Below, in pieces: positions 26,708 to 36,197 of a stretch of 64,000 bases of DNA. Positions within the stretch are counted from its first letter, which is position 1, and each line of letters starts with the position of its first letter. The notes under the pieces were generated by a model, which did not search any database, was not told the origin of the DNA, and was given only the letters and a program-made list of their open reading frames with translations. Source of the stretch: DATFVA01 sp963839165 (lineage in GTDB: Bacteria; Bacteroidota; Ignavibacteria; Ignavibacteriales; Ignavibacteriaceae). The DNA lies in contig CAWIUG010000036.1 of NCBI GenBank assembly GCA_963839165.1, positions 186,001 through 250,000 on the forward strand, read 5' to 3'. Position numbers and translations under genes: made by a program.

Positions 26708-29474
26708 TTAATTCAGATGAGATTTAAGATATTTTCCTGTCCAGGAATTTTTATTTGCCGCTATCTCCTCCGGAGTTCCCGTAGCTACTACCTCCCCGCC
26801 TTTGTCACCTGCTTCAGGACCCATATCGATGATGTGGTCGGCACACTTTATTATTTCCAGATTATGCTCAATTATCACCACCGAGTTATCCCTTTGCAGA
26901 AGAAGCGAGAAGCAGTTCAGCAGCTTTGAGATGTCATCGAAGTGCAGTCCTGTTGTCGGTTCATCAAATATAAAAAGGGTATGTTTACTGTCCCGCTGTG
27001 ATGTCAGGTGAGATGCAAGCTTGATCCGCTGCGCTTCACCGCCGGAAAGTGTATTGGATGGCTGTCCAAGCTTAATATATCCAAGTCCCACATCAGAGAG
27101 AACCTGCAGATACTTCACTATTTTGTCATTTCCCTTAAAGAACATAACTGCATCATCAACTGTCATATTCAGTACTTCAACAAGGTTTTTACCCCGGTAG
27201 GTAATATCCCTTATCTCTTTTTTATACCTTGTACCGTTACAGTCTTCACATTCAAGGTAAAGATCCGCGAGGAACTGCATCTCAACTTTTATAAATCCAT
27301 CACCCTGGCAGGTCTCACATCTTCCTCCGGGAACGTTGAAAGAAAAATAGCCCGGCTTATATCCTCTTGCCCTTGCCTGGTGTGTTGATGCAAAAAGCTC
27401 GCGTATAAGTTCGAAAGCTTTAATGTAGCTTATAGGATTCGAACGCGGGGTCTTACCTATAGGCGACTGATCAACGATCTCAATCTCATCTATGTATTCT
27501 ATCCCTTTTATATCATCAAAGTCTCCTATCCTAGGAGGATTGAAGCCGAGATACTTGGCAACACCGCCATATAATACATCATGTATCAGAGTGCTCTTCC
27601 CCGAGCCGCTTACACCTGTAATAACCACTAATTTGTTTAGAGGAATAGATATATCCAGGTTTTTAAGGTTGTGCTCCTTAGCCCCGCTGATTTTAATTTC
27701 TTTTGTTTTCCTTGTTCTTCTTTCGGAAGGAACAGGTATGTTTAGTTTGCCTGACAGATATTTGCCGGTTAGGGAATTTTTCTCTTTTATCACCTCATCA
27801 TATGTACCAAAAGCAACTATTTCTCCTCCTGCTTCGCCAGCTCTGGGACCCATATCAACAAGTATATCAGCCGAACGCATCATATCAGGATCGTGTTCAA
27901 CAACAAGAACGGTGTTTCCGATATCCCGGAGGTTTTTAAGTATTTTTATCAATCTGTCATTATCTCTTGGATGCAGTCCTATACTCGGTTCATCCAGTAC
28001 GTATAAGTGTTCCTACCAGTGAGGAGCCAAGTGAAGTTGCCAGGTTGATTCTTTGCGTCTCCCCTCCCGATAGCGTACTGCTTAGACGATCAAGCGTAAG
28101 GTACCCTATCCCGACATCATTCAGAAATGTTAATCTTTTTATAATTTCTTTAAGTACTCTTTCACCAACCATAGTATCAAATTCTGAAAGCTGAAGACTA
28201 GAAAAGAATTCCAGCGACTGTTCTATAGGGATCTTAACGGTATCATAAATTGCTCTGCCATCTATTTTCACCTGCAGAGCTTCCCTTCTTAACGTAGACC
28301 CTTTGCAGGCTGAGCACGTTGAATATCCACGGTACCGGCTCAGAAGAACACGGACATGCATTTTGTATGTCTTGCTCTCCAGCTCTGTGAAGAAATGGTC
28401 TATGCCTATGTAATCTCCGAATCCCTTACGAACAGCAGCAGCCTGTTCGGTTTCAATTCCTTGAATGGAATATTTATAGGAATGCCGTACTGCTTTGGCA
28501 TTCTGTATCAGATCGCGCAGATGAGTGCTGTACTTTGCTGAACGGAAAGGGGCAATCGCTCCATCAACTATACTTAAATTGGGATTAGGAATTACCAGGT
28601 TCATATCAATCCCTATGGTTTTGCTGAACCCCTGGCAGACGGGACAGGCACCAAACGGATTATTAAATGAGAAGAATCGGGGTTCAGGTTCTTCGTACCT
28701 TATCCCGCAGCACTCATAAAACTTATTAAATTCTTTCTCTTCGCCTGTCTCAGCATTTATTATTATCAGCCTGTTCTCCCCTTCCTTAAAGGTCACTTCT
28801 ATAGAATCAGCAAGCTTTTCCCTTATCTCACCGGGTGAGGCTTTGAACCTTTCAATTATAACCCGGATATCATCTTTCTTTTTAGGAAGTTTATTCTCCT
28901 CGCTTAGATCAACCATCCTGTTGTTAAAATAGATCCTGAAGAATCCCCGCTTTTGAAGGAGATCTATTTCCTGCTTAACTGTTGTGCCTTCGTGAATATG
29001 AAGCGGGAAGGTTAAATAGAATTTAGTACCCTCTTCCTGCTCTTCCAGCCATTGGGTAACTGTAGTTGTAGTAGCCTTTTTTACTTCCTTGCCGCACTCA
29101 AAACAAATCGTCTTCCCTACCCTCGCAAACAGAAGACGGAGATAATCATATACTTCTGTGGTTGTACCTACAGTGGAACGGGTGTTACGGGCTCCGGTTT
29201 TCTGCTCAATTGCAACGGCAGGACTGATGCCCTGTATAAAATCAACATCGGGCTTATTCATCCTCTCAAGGAATTGACGGGCATAAGCAGAGAGACTTTC
29301 AACATATCTTCTCTGTCCTTCTGCGTATATCGTATCGAAGACAAGCGATGACTTGCCGCTTCCGCTTACCCCGGTGAATACTATGAGTTTGTTCCTTGGA
29401 ATCTCAAAGCTCAGGTTCTTTAAATTATGCTCTCTTGCGCCTTTTATTATTATTTTCTTTTCTTTGGCTGCCAT
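26708..29474 (-). CDS. uvrA: Excinuclease ABC subunit A; frame broken by an indel
   Basis: About 921 residues once a single extra base near 28004 is removed. The N-terminal part (from 29474) has GAREHNLKNL, GVSGSGKSSLVFDTIYAEGQ, a CxxC zinc site (CFECGK, CPVCQG) and the LSGGETQRINLATSL signature. It then runs out as GTLIRTG instead of GTLYVLDEPSIGLH. The C-terminal part carries the second Walker A (GVSGSGKSTL), zinc CETCQGDG...CEDCNG, LSGGEAQRIKLA and IFDEPTTGLHFDD. UvrA is the damage-recognition ATPase of nucleotide excision repair. Complete conservation on both sides points to a sequencing indel. Confidence 0.93.
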
Positions 29475-29883
29475 TCGTTGCGATTATCTTTGAAATTTTG
29501 AAACCTTAAATTTACAAAAAGATGGGGAAGAATTAGTGGTAAAAAAATACGTATCACCCGGCTTGTGCGGCTGCGGGCGGGAAAACTTCATAGATCTTTA
29601 GTATTTGTAGAATTGTTTTGATGGCATTTGTAAGGGCGAATCTTCGTAGAACTTTTACATTTGTAGAAATTTGTAATAGCACAACCTCGGAGAGGTTCAA
29701 TATTTATAACAAAATCCATGTCCTGCAAACCCTACATCCTCTTAGAAGATAAACACCCGCTGAGACACAGAATACCGAATTGCACGTCTGCCATTTCGGC
29801 AGACTTTTAACGAAGGACAAGGTTGGGATTATCTCGGGGTTATCTCGCGTTTGCCTTTACTGCTTAGAATTTATCTGAGCTGA
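29475..29883. other. Intergenic stretch with imperfect repeats and hairpins
   Basis: No convincing gene. It holds two related segments, CTTCATAGATCTTTAGTATT at 29586 and CTTCGTAGAACTTTTACATT at 29642, 56 bases apart and both followed by TTGTAGAA. It also has a small inverted repeat AACCTC/GAGGTT near 29684 and a stem GTCTGCC/GGCAGAC at 29786-29804 followed by TTTT on the plus strand. These may be remains of a dispersed intergenic repeat. The uvrA promoter should lie in the first part, but none was clear. Confidence 0.6.
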
Positions 29884-30921
29884 TTATTTGCTCGAAGTTT
29901 GCGGCTCAAGGGCTCTTAATTCCTTGATACGATTGTCAATCAACTTCATTTTTTCATCCAGCTCATTAAGCTTTGCATTTATGTCATCTTCGTATTCGGC
30001 CTTATCCCAGTAACCTCTGTTCTCAAAATAACTCTTGAACAGCCAATTGTGTTTTAGAGCTTCCATATTTTCAGCAAGACGTGACGCTGCCAGCCTTGCG
30101 TCTACGGTGGTTTTTTCAATGTTAGTCATCGTCATACGCAGGGTTGAATCAAAAGGACTTCCGTTAACAAGCATTTCGCCCAGAATACCTTTGCCGTCTT
30201 TTACCCCTGTTAATATCGAATCGAGATCAGCTACAGTGGAATCGACATTTGTAACTACACTCTTTACACCTTCCCCCAGGTTATTGAAAAGATCGGTAAC
30301 TTTATCAAATTCTCCGGTAATTGATTTCAGACTCTCATCTGCCCGCTTGGTAAGGTTTGTGGCATCTGTGTATAACTCGTCATCTACAAGTAGTTTTCCG
30401 ATGGAGCCTTCGCCTCTGTTAACCCTTGCTACTATTTCAGACAGATCTTTAGTCATCTGCTTAGTATACTCCATTACACCCTGAGTTTCCTCTATAACTG
30501 CCGAAAAGCTCATGGGTTCCTTTGTTCTGATTGTTCCTCCTTCATGCACCCGATCGGCGGACGCACTGCCTATTTCCAATACTACAACCTTATTTCCCAC
30601 AAGTCCTTCTGTTTCAATTGTTGCCCGTGTATCTGTTCTTATAAAACGACCTACGTCCTCCTTAATACTCATCGTTACCTGAACACGGCCCGTAGTATCA
30701 TTTACAATCTGTACATTCTTTACGGTACCTACATCAATACCGCTGAGGCGCACTGTGGCCCCGCTCTTTAATCCCTGCACGGTTTTGAAATAAGCGTTAA
30801 CACTGAATGTTGAGCTGAACAGCTGTTCCTTTCCTCCAAGCAAAAAAATGGCAACTACAAGAATAGTTAAGCCGAGGAAGATAAAGATTCCGATTTTTAC
30901 AGTAGAAGTTTTTTTAGCCAT
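29884..30921 (-). CDS. MCE/MlaD-family substrate-binding protein
   Basis: About 345 residues. One N-terminal membrane helix (VKIGIFIFLGLTILVVAIFLL) is followed by the MCE domain (about 40-120: VNAYFKTVQGLKSGATVRLSG, then IDVGTVKNV). A long alpha-helical C-terminal region follows. MlaD-like proteins form a periplasmic lipid-shuttling ring bound to the MlaE/MlaF transporter. The ATPase stop overlaps a TTG at 30933, but the ATG at 30921 is a normal alternative, and I use it. It is the third gene of a permease-ATPase-MCE run. Confidence 0.92.
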   Translation of the reverse strand: MAKKTSTVKIGIFIFLGLTILVVAIFLLGGKEQLFSSTFSVNAYFKTVQGLKSGATVRLSGIDVGTVKNVQIVNDTTGRVQVTMSIKEDVGRFIRTDTRATIETEGLVGNKVVVLEIGSASADRVHEGGTIRTKEPMSFSAVIEETQGVMEYTKQMTKDLSEIVARVNRGEGSIGKLLVDDELYTDATNLTKRADESLKSITGEFDKVTDLFNNLGEGVKSVVTNVDSTVADLDSILTGVKDGKGILGEMLVNGSPFDSTLRMTMTNIEKTTVDARLAASRLAENMEALKHNWLFKSYFENRGYWDKAEYEDDINAKLNELDEKMKLIDNRIKELRALEPQTSSK

Positions 30922-30929
30922 ATTTTTTC

Positions 30930-31688
30930 TCAACTATTTGCATCGACTATTTCCCCGCTGAAAAAGTTTTTAAGAAATTTATCGTCAGATGATTCAAGAT
31001 CTTTGATATCACCTTCAAACTTGATCTTAGCATCCTTCAGAACAATAGCCGAGTTTGCTACAATTTTAGCACAGACAAGGTCATGTGTAACAACTATTGA
31101 TGTGCTGTTAAGGTCTTTCTGAAGTTCAATAATAAGCTGACTGATCTCTTTTGTAGTTATAGGATCAAGGCCCGTAGTAGGTTCATCGTACAGTATCAGC
31201 ATTGGCTCTGTTATAATCGTCCTGGCCAGTCCGATTCTTTTTTTCATTCCGCCTGAAAGTTCAGCCGGCTTTTTGTCGATAGCTTTTTCAAGTCCTACTT
31301 TTTCCAGTACACTCTTTACTTTTTCCAATCTCTCATCTTCAGAGAAATCAAAATTTCTTATCAAAGGGAACTCCAGATTCTCTCTTACCGACATTGAATC
31401 ATAAAGCGCCGAGCCCTGGAAAAGAAAACCAATGTGTTTCCTGATCTCGTTCATTTCATCTATTGGCAGATTAAGCACGCTCTTTCCCTTTATCTCAATC
31501 TCACCCGAATCCGGTTCAAGTAATCCAACCATACATTTCAGCAGTACACTTTTACCGGTTCCGCTCCGTCCGAATACAACAAAATTTTCGCCTTCCTCAA
31601 CATTAAAAGAAATATCATCAAGAACAACATTCTCTCCGAATGCTTTTGAAACATTCTTAACTTCAACCATCACTTTGTCCATATCCAC
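30930..31688 (-). CDS. Mla-type ABC transporter ATPase (MlaF-like)
   Basis: A 252-residue ATPase. It has Walker A GRSGTGKSVLLK, Q-loop LFQGSALYDSM, signature ELSGGMKKRIGLARTI, Walker B LILYDEPTTGLDP and the H-loop VVTHDL. The LSGGMKKR signature and the order with MlaE and MCE partners identify a phospholipid-transport ATPase involved in keeping outer-membrane lipid asymmetry. Its start overlaps the end of the MlaE gene, so the two are translated together. The length is normal. Confidence 0.93.
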   Translation of the reverse strand: MDMDKVMVEVKNVSKAFGENVVLDDISFNVEEGENFVVFGRSGTGKSVLLKCMVGLLEPDSGEIEIKGKSVLNLPIDEMNEIRKHIGFLFQGSALYDSMSVRENLEFPLIRNFDFSEDERLEKVKSVLEKVGLEKAIDKKPAELSGGMKKRIGLARTIITEPMLILYDEPTTGLDPITTKEISQLIIELQKDLNSTSIVVTHDLVCAKIVANSAIVLKDAKIKFEGDIKDLESSDDKFLKNFFSGEIVDANS

Positions 31689-32467
31689 ACCGTAATCTTT
31701 ACAAGAACCATATCAACAAGGAGTATCAGAAGCGATGACATAACAACCGCACTGGTGGAAGCTTTTCCCACCCCCACCGTACCGTTGTCAGTAAAATATC
31801 CCTTAAAAGAACCAACGGCACCAACAATAAATCCAAACACGAAGGTCTTCAGGATCCCGGGGATAAGGTCGGAAAACTCAAGTGATTTAAATATTGCATT
31901 TATGTACAGCTGAAAAGTGGTGCCTGTTGAAAGCTTCATAGCAACAAATCCGCCTATAATTGCTAGGAAATCAACGTACAAAGTCAGTATCGGGAGAATA
32001 AATGTGCAGGCAAGTATCCTTGTTACAACCAGGTATTTGTAAGGGTTTACAGCCGATACTTCCATTGCGTCTATCTGCTCGGTAACGCGCATCGACCCAA
32101 GTTCAGCACCGATACCGGAACTTACGCGTCCGGCAAAAAGTAGTGCGGTTAAAACAGGTCCAAGTTCGCGTACAACTGATAACGAAACCATACTTGGCAG
32201 GTACGACTCGGCTCCAAACCTCTGCATAACAGGCTGACTCTGCATCGCCAGCACCAGACCTATGATAAACCCGGCAACTGTAACAATGGGCATTGTCTTG
32301 ATTCCCAGTTCATCCATATGTTTCTTTACCTCACCAAACTCGTAAGGAGGAAGAAATACAGTTTTGAAGAATCTCAGCGAAAAAGTAGTTAAACCTGCAA
32401 CTGTAGTGAAAAAGTTGGTTAAGGATTCACTGAATTCAACCGGATTATCTTTTTTGAGGCTTTCCAC
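31670..32467 (-). CDS. Mla-type ABC transporter permease (MlaE-like)
   Basis: A 265-residue inner-membrane protein with five to six predicted helices. The family-specific EQIDAMEVSAVNPYKYLVVTR segment (MlaE domain, about 125-145) and AMQSQPVMQRFGAESYLPSM are present. It is the permease of the phospholipid transport system with the MlaF- and MlaD-like genes directly downstream. No MlaB or MlaC gene is seen beside them. It starts after an approximately 210-base gap with an AT-rich probable promoter region that I could not resolve. Confidence 0.93.
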   Translation of the reverse strand: MESLKKDNPVEFSESLTNFFTTVAGLTTFSLRFFKTVFLPPYEFGEVKKHMDELGIKTMPIVTVAGFIIGLVLAMQSQPVMQRFGAESYLPSMVSLSVVRELGPVLTALLFAGRVSSGIGAELGSMRVTEQIDAMEVSAVNPYKYLVVTRILACTFILPILTLYVDFLAIIGGFVAMKLSTGTTFQLYINAIFKSLEFSDLIPGILKTFVFGFIVGAVGSFKGYFTDNGTVGVGKASTSAVVMSSLLILLVDMVLVKITVWIWTK

Positions 32468-32677
32468 TTATTAGATTTCGTTGGTAAAAAAATTTGTTAA
32501 TAAGAAAATAATAAAAAATGTTCCTGAAAGAAAGAATATCCTGTCTGTCATCCTCTCAGAAAGTGAGAAGCAACATATTATATTATAAAAACTTACAGGA
32601 ATTATAACATCTTAAAAGATATTATACAAACACGGCCATTTTATGTCACAAATACCCGTTAATACTTCAGTCTGGCT

Positions 32678-33778
32678 CTAGTATTTCATTTCATAACCGA
32701 AGCTGAGGACATACTGACTTGTAATACCGAATGTAGTATTACCGTCCCTTCCTATAACTGTCCACAAACCGGGAGAAAAGCCGCCTATATTTATTATTCC
32801 CGGATAAATATCAATTGAAGCAAAATATTCCTTCACCCCGCTTAATGTTACAGCGGCCATCAGCGAATTGTTTCTGTCGTAATATACTCCGGCCTGCCAG
32901 CTTGTTTCTATCGTTCTCCACCTTGCTGCCCCGGGTAAATTAACCAGATGTTTTGATCTGAAACCTACACCAAACGACAGGTTGTCACCTGATTCTAATT
33001 TTTTGGAAATTCCCGCTACACCTCCCATCCCGTAACGATAGAAGAGTGAATAGGTATCGGAGAAAGGAAGTTTCCACTTCATCGAAAAGTATTGCCCTGC
33101 ATTAACCCTGCCGTAAGGAAATAAGATTGTTGCCTGAAGCGACCAGTCCGACAGGTTCAGCGTTTTACTGAAGAACTCATTTATCGAATCGAAACTGAAT
33201 AGTACTATTCCCCCGAGATCAAAAATATAAATGTCAGATACTTCGTCCACGCTCCATGCTTCATTCGGCCCTGATTCCAGCATCTCGTTAAGGATATGAT
33301 GCGACATCAATGTTACCGACGAAAGCAGCCAGGGTACAGGGTAATGATGCATCTGGTACCACTCCTTCATAGCTGTGTACAACATACCTCCGCCTATCAG
33401 GTGCTGCTGGTAGTTTGGTATCCACTGCATTTCCTCTTTCTTAAAGCTTATCGGGAAAAATTCTGTTCGGAGAAACCGGTTCCATCCATAATGCTCAATG
33501 TTCTCAAAGGGATGGCCTAAACTTCTCATTACTACCCGAAAAGTTTTCGCATAATCCTGATCCCCTATTCTGTTTGAAACCGACTGAAGCTGTGTAACGT
33601 CAAAGCTCCCATTAATAAAAAGACTGATGGGATTAAATAAAGCTTCGCTGCCGTATGATTTCCCCGTGTAGAAATAATTATTCTCCTGTCCCTTGAGAAA
33701 AGGACAAACAATCAGAATAATGAATATTGCGGCAGGTATTTTACCCTGCCGAAAAAGAGAAGCGAGCATTAAATTCAA
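32678..33778 (-). CDS. Secreted protein of unknown function, probably outer-membrane beta-strand-rich
   Basis: A 366-residue protein with a signal peptide (IPAAIFIILIVCPFLKGQ). The middle has HHYPVPWLLSSVTLMSHHILN. The C-terminal half is rich in short alternating strands ending in the aromatic FGYEMKY, as in outer-membrane barrels. No known catalytic motif was found. It follows the MlaEFD-type genes after a 210-base gap and may be unrelated. Function unknown; the barrel idea is an inference from strand-like alternation. Confidence 0.6.
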   Translation of the reverse strand: MNLMLASLFRQGKIPAAIFIILIVCPFLKGQENNYFYTGKSYGSEALFNPISLFINGSFDVTQLQSVSNRIGDQDYAKTFRVVMRSLGHPFENIEHYGWNRFLRTEFFPISFKKEEMQWIPNYQQHLIGGGMLYTAMKEWYQMHHYPVPWLLSSVTLMSHHILNEMLESGPNEAWSVDEVSDIYIFDLGGIVLFSFDSINEFFSKTLNLSDWSLQATILFPYGRVNAGQYFSMKWKLPFSDTYSLFYRYGMGGVAGISKKLESGDNLSFGVGFRSKHLVNLPGAARWRTIETSWQAGVYYDRNNSLMAAVTLSGVKEYFASIDIYPGIINIGGFSPGLWTVIGRDGNTTFGITSQYVLSFGYEMKY

Positions 33779-33854
33779 TGATTTATAAAAATTACAGAAG
33801 TAATTTAATTAATTGATATCAATAATCTCTGCGCGGAGCAGTTCGGCAGCCGAT

Positions 33855-34214
33855 TTAAAATGCATTGGGGAGATGATCTATTTTGGGGTCTTCGGGATTC
33901 TCAAATAAAACAGTGACTACATCGAAACGGCACTCAACATCTTCGATATCCTTCTCAAATAAATAAAGTTCAGCAATCTTTTTTATCTGCTTAACTTTGG
34001 CCGGGGTTACACCATAAACAGGATCTCCCATCTCAAGGTTAAGGCGTGATTTAACTTCAACAAACACAAGGGTATCACCGTCTTTTGCAATGATGTCCAG
34101 TTCTCCTCTTCCGAACCTGTAGTTGGTTTCCAGGATGTGCAGCCCTCTTTTCCTAAGCTCTTCCGCTGCTTTTTCTTCCCCAAGTCTCCCCAGTTCTTTA
34201 TGTCCTATTTCCAT
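33855..34214 (-). CDS. YraN family protein (putative nuclease fold)
   Basis: A 119-residue protein with the YraN/UPF0102 pattern: LGRLGEEKAAEELRKRGLHI near the start, then NYRFGRGELDIIAKDGDTLVFVEVK. The GELDII...VFVEVK set is the PD-(D/E)xK-like core. The biochemical role is not established. It sits 3 bases downstream of rnhB, the usual neighbour in many bacteria. Confidence 0.93.
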   Translation of the reverse strand: MEIGHKELGRLGEEKAAEELRKRGLHILETNYRFGRGELDIIAKDGDTLVFVEVKSRLNLEMGDPVYGVTPAKVKQIKKIAELYLFEKDIEDVECRFDVVTVLFENPEDPKIDHLPNAF

Positions 34215-34217
34215 AAT

Positions 34218-34859
34218 TCAATCAGACGGCGGTTCAATTTCAAATTCGAGTTCAGGTTCAAGTCCCTCTTCAAGGATCCTTCTTAAAAAGGTTTTCCTGT
34301 GAAGAGGTGAAGCACCATAGACTTTTAATGCTTCAATATGTTCCGGAGTGGCGTATCCCTTGTTCTTCGACCATAGGTATTGAGGGAAGCGCGGACAAAG
34401 TCGTTTCATAATTCTGTCGCGGGCCACCTTGGCTACTATTGAAGCGGCGGCAACTGAAAATGATTTTGCATCACCTTTAATAATAGGTATCACAGGGACG
34501 GAAAAGTCAAACCCTTTATTCCCGTCAACCAGCACCAGGTGAGGCTGAACTTTCAACCGTGTAAGTGAAGTATACATAGCAAGGAGTGAGGCCTGAAGGA
34601 TATTTATCCTGTCGATTTGTGCATGGGAAATAACTGAAATAGAAACGGCAATAGAACGTTCAAGTATTCTTGGAAGGAGCTTTTCCCTTTCTTCTTCTGT
34701 CAGCATCTTGGAATCCCTGATTCCATAGATGACAATATCCTTCGGAAAAATTACTGAGGCCGCAACTACGGGACCAGCCAGCGGGCCGCGCCCCACTTCA
34801 TCAGAGCCCGCTATTAATTCTATCTTATCTGTCCGGAATGAATTATCGAATTTTCTCAT
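34218..34859 (-). CDS. rnhB: Ribonuclease HII
   Basis: A 213-residue enzyme that removes ribonucleotides and RNA primers from RNA-DNA hybrids. Catalytic residues lie in GSDEVGRGPLAGPVVAA (Asp, Glu), LVDGNKGF (Asp) and KGDAKSFSVAAASIVAKVARD (Asp). The length is typical. Its start overlaps the stop of the prenyltransferase gene, and yraN follows directly, so the three probably form one unit. Confidence 0.97.
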   Translation of the reverse strand: MRKFDNSFRTDKIELIAGSDEVGRGPLAGPVVAASVIFPKDIVIYGIRDSKMLTEEEREKLLPRILERSIAVSISVISHAQIDRINILQASLLAMYTSLTRLKVQPHLVLVDGNKGFDFSVPVIPIIKGDAKSFSVAAASIVAKVARDRIMKRLCPRFPQYLWSKNKGYATPEHIEALKVYGASPLHRKTFLRRILEEGLEPELEFEIEPPSD

Positions 34860-35701
34860 CTTCCAAAGTAAATTGCCGTAAGTCCGAAAATCATATTCAA
34901 TTTCAAAATAAAACTTAACTTATTCAAGTTTGGTGTGCGGCTTGATTCAAGGAGCGATTTGATAACATATACAAGCAGAGGATTAACTACCGCCATTATG
35001 ATCAAAAAATACTCAATTCCGTAATAGCCTTTTAAGAACGGAACAAAAGTAAAAAGTAACAGCAAAAGTAAAAAGGCAGATATAAGTTTTTTTGAAATAT
35101 CTGTTCCATACAGCTGGGGAAAAGTTGTTATGCCCGCTGTTTTATCACCGGGAATATCTTCCACCGTTTTTATCCCTTCACGGGCAAAGTTTATCAGGAA
35201 GGCAAAGACTGCAGGTATTAATGCTGACTGTATGCTTCCAACAAGAAGTCCTCCGAATATGAAAACAAATCCTGTAAGAAATGAAACAACAAAATTTCCA
35301 AGGAGAGGAATTTTCTTAAGACCTATTGAATAAATGAGCAGCAGAAGATGTGTTAAAATGATAATCATTAGCACTACCCAGCCCAGGATCTCAGCAATAA
35401 CAACAGAAATAAGTACAAGTAAAAAATAAAAGTTCAATGCGGCTTTTTTGGAAACCCTCCCTGAGGGAATCGGCCTCTGCGGTTTATTTACTGAATCAGT
35501 CTCATAATCCCATACATCATTTATAACATTCCCAGCACCGGCCGTAAGCGAAGCTGAAAGAGCTGCCAGCAGGACTATTTCGTTAATGAATGATATTCCC
35601 GAACAAATTATTACTGCAACAATTACAGACAGAAAGGTTATCAGAACATTAACAATCCTTGTGAGAGATATCAGGTAATAAATTTTTAAGAAATGGTTCA
35701 T
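34856..35701 (-). CDS. UbiA-family prenyltransferase (DGGGP-synthase-like)
   Basis: A 281-residue membrane protein with about eight helices. The first aspartate motif reads NDVWDYETDSVNKPQRPIPS, and the second is EDIPGDKTAGITTFPQLYG. The RPIPSG and GDKxxGxxTFP details resemble digeranylgeranylglyceryl phosphate synthases (archaeal ether-lipid enzymes) and their bacterial homologues in this phylum group. The acceptor and prenyl donor are not known from sequence. No GGGP synthase is visible in the window. The reaction in this organism is therefore open. Confidence 0.85.
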   Translation of the reverse strand: MNHFLKIYYLISLTRIVNVLITFLSVIVAVIICSGISFINEIVLLAALSASLTAGAGNVINDVWDYETDSVNKPQRPIPSGRVSKKAALNFYFLLVLISVVIAEILGWVVLMIIILTHLLLLIYSIGLKKIPLLGNFVVSFLTGFVFIFGGLLVGSIQSALIPAVFAFLINFAREGIKTVEDIPGDKTAGITTFPQLYGTDISKKLISAFLLLLLLFTFVPFLKGYYGIEYFLIIMAVVNPLLVYVIKSLLESSRTPNLNKLSFILKLNMIFGLTAIYFGR

Positions 35702-36062
35702 AAATGCAATAAGCTTTAAAGGAAATTTATAAAGAAAGAAAGATAAATGTGCAGTCCTTTTGACTCTGTAATTCTATCTGTGCTTACTTTCCTGGATAAT
35801 ATTTGTCCAAATCCGCCATAAGATGGTTCGGTCAGGATCAGGATGAAGGCCGTATTTATACCGTTGTTAACCCGGAGTAAAGACGGTTCAACGACGGTTC
35901 AACGCGCATTTTGTGGTTAAATTGTGGAAATATTAAACAGTGCAGTTGAAAGGCCTGGAAGCCGCCCCCTAATCCTGAACTCACAAAATTCAGGATGGAT
36001 CTTATCATTCGTTTGCCTTAAACGATATAATTTCTGATTGTATATTATATGATTTTTCAGCT
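35702..36062. other. Intergenic region with 11-bp duplication and hairpins
   Basis: No gene is seen. It holds two exact tandem copies of GACGGTTCAAC (35882-35892, 35893-35903). An inverted repeat ATCCTGAA/TTCAGGAT (35972-35996) with a nine-base loop follows. The 11-base length matches the period of the tandem array at 3156-3265, but the sequences differ. Confidence 0.7.
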
Positions 36063-36101
36063 AAAAGTTCAACCTGTTGGTTTGCCGGCCTGAACTTTTT
36101 T
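36063..36101 (-). terminator. Likely terminator, bidirectional
   Basis: AAAAGTTCA (36063-36071) pairs with TGAACTTTT (36091-36099) around a GC-rich loop, with T runs in both directions. It lies about 100 bases past the end of the Omp85 gene and could end that operon. Confidence 0.6.
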
Positions 36102-36135
36102 ACATCACTTCCGTATCGAATTCAAATCATCAGAT

Positions 36136-36166
36136 TCCAAATTAAATTCGGAATGACAGTTTGAAA
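36136..36166. repeat. Dispersed palindromic repeat, copy 1
   Basis: AGATTCCAAATTAAATTCGG followed by AATGACAGT. It is about 25/29 identical to the reverse complement of the segment at 52558-52586. The core forms an imperfect hairpin (ATTCC..GGAAT). Confidence 0.6.
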
Positions 36167-36197
36167 CAGTCTCTTAATTATAAGTTATTAATTATGA

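Noticed and set aside
27421..27440. tRNA-like GGATTCGAAC sequence
   Set aside because: It lies inside uvrA and no cloverleaf can be formed around it.
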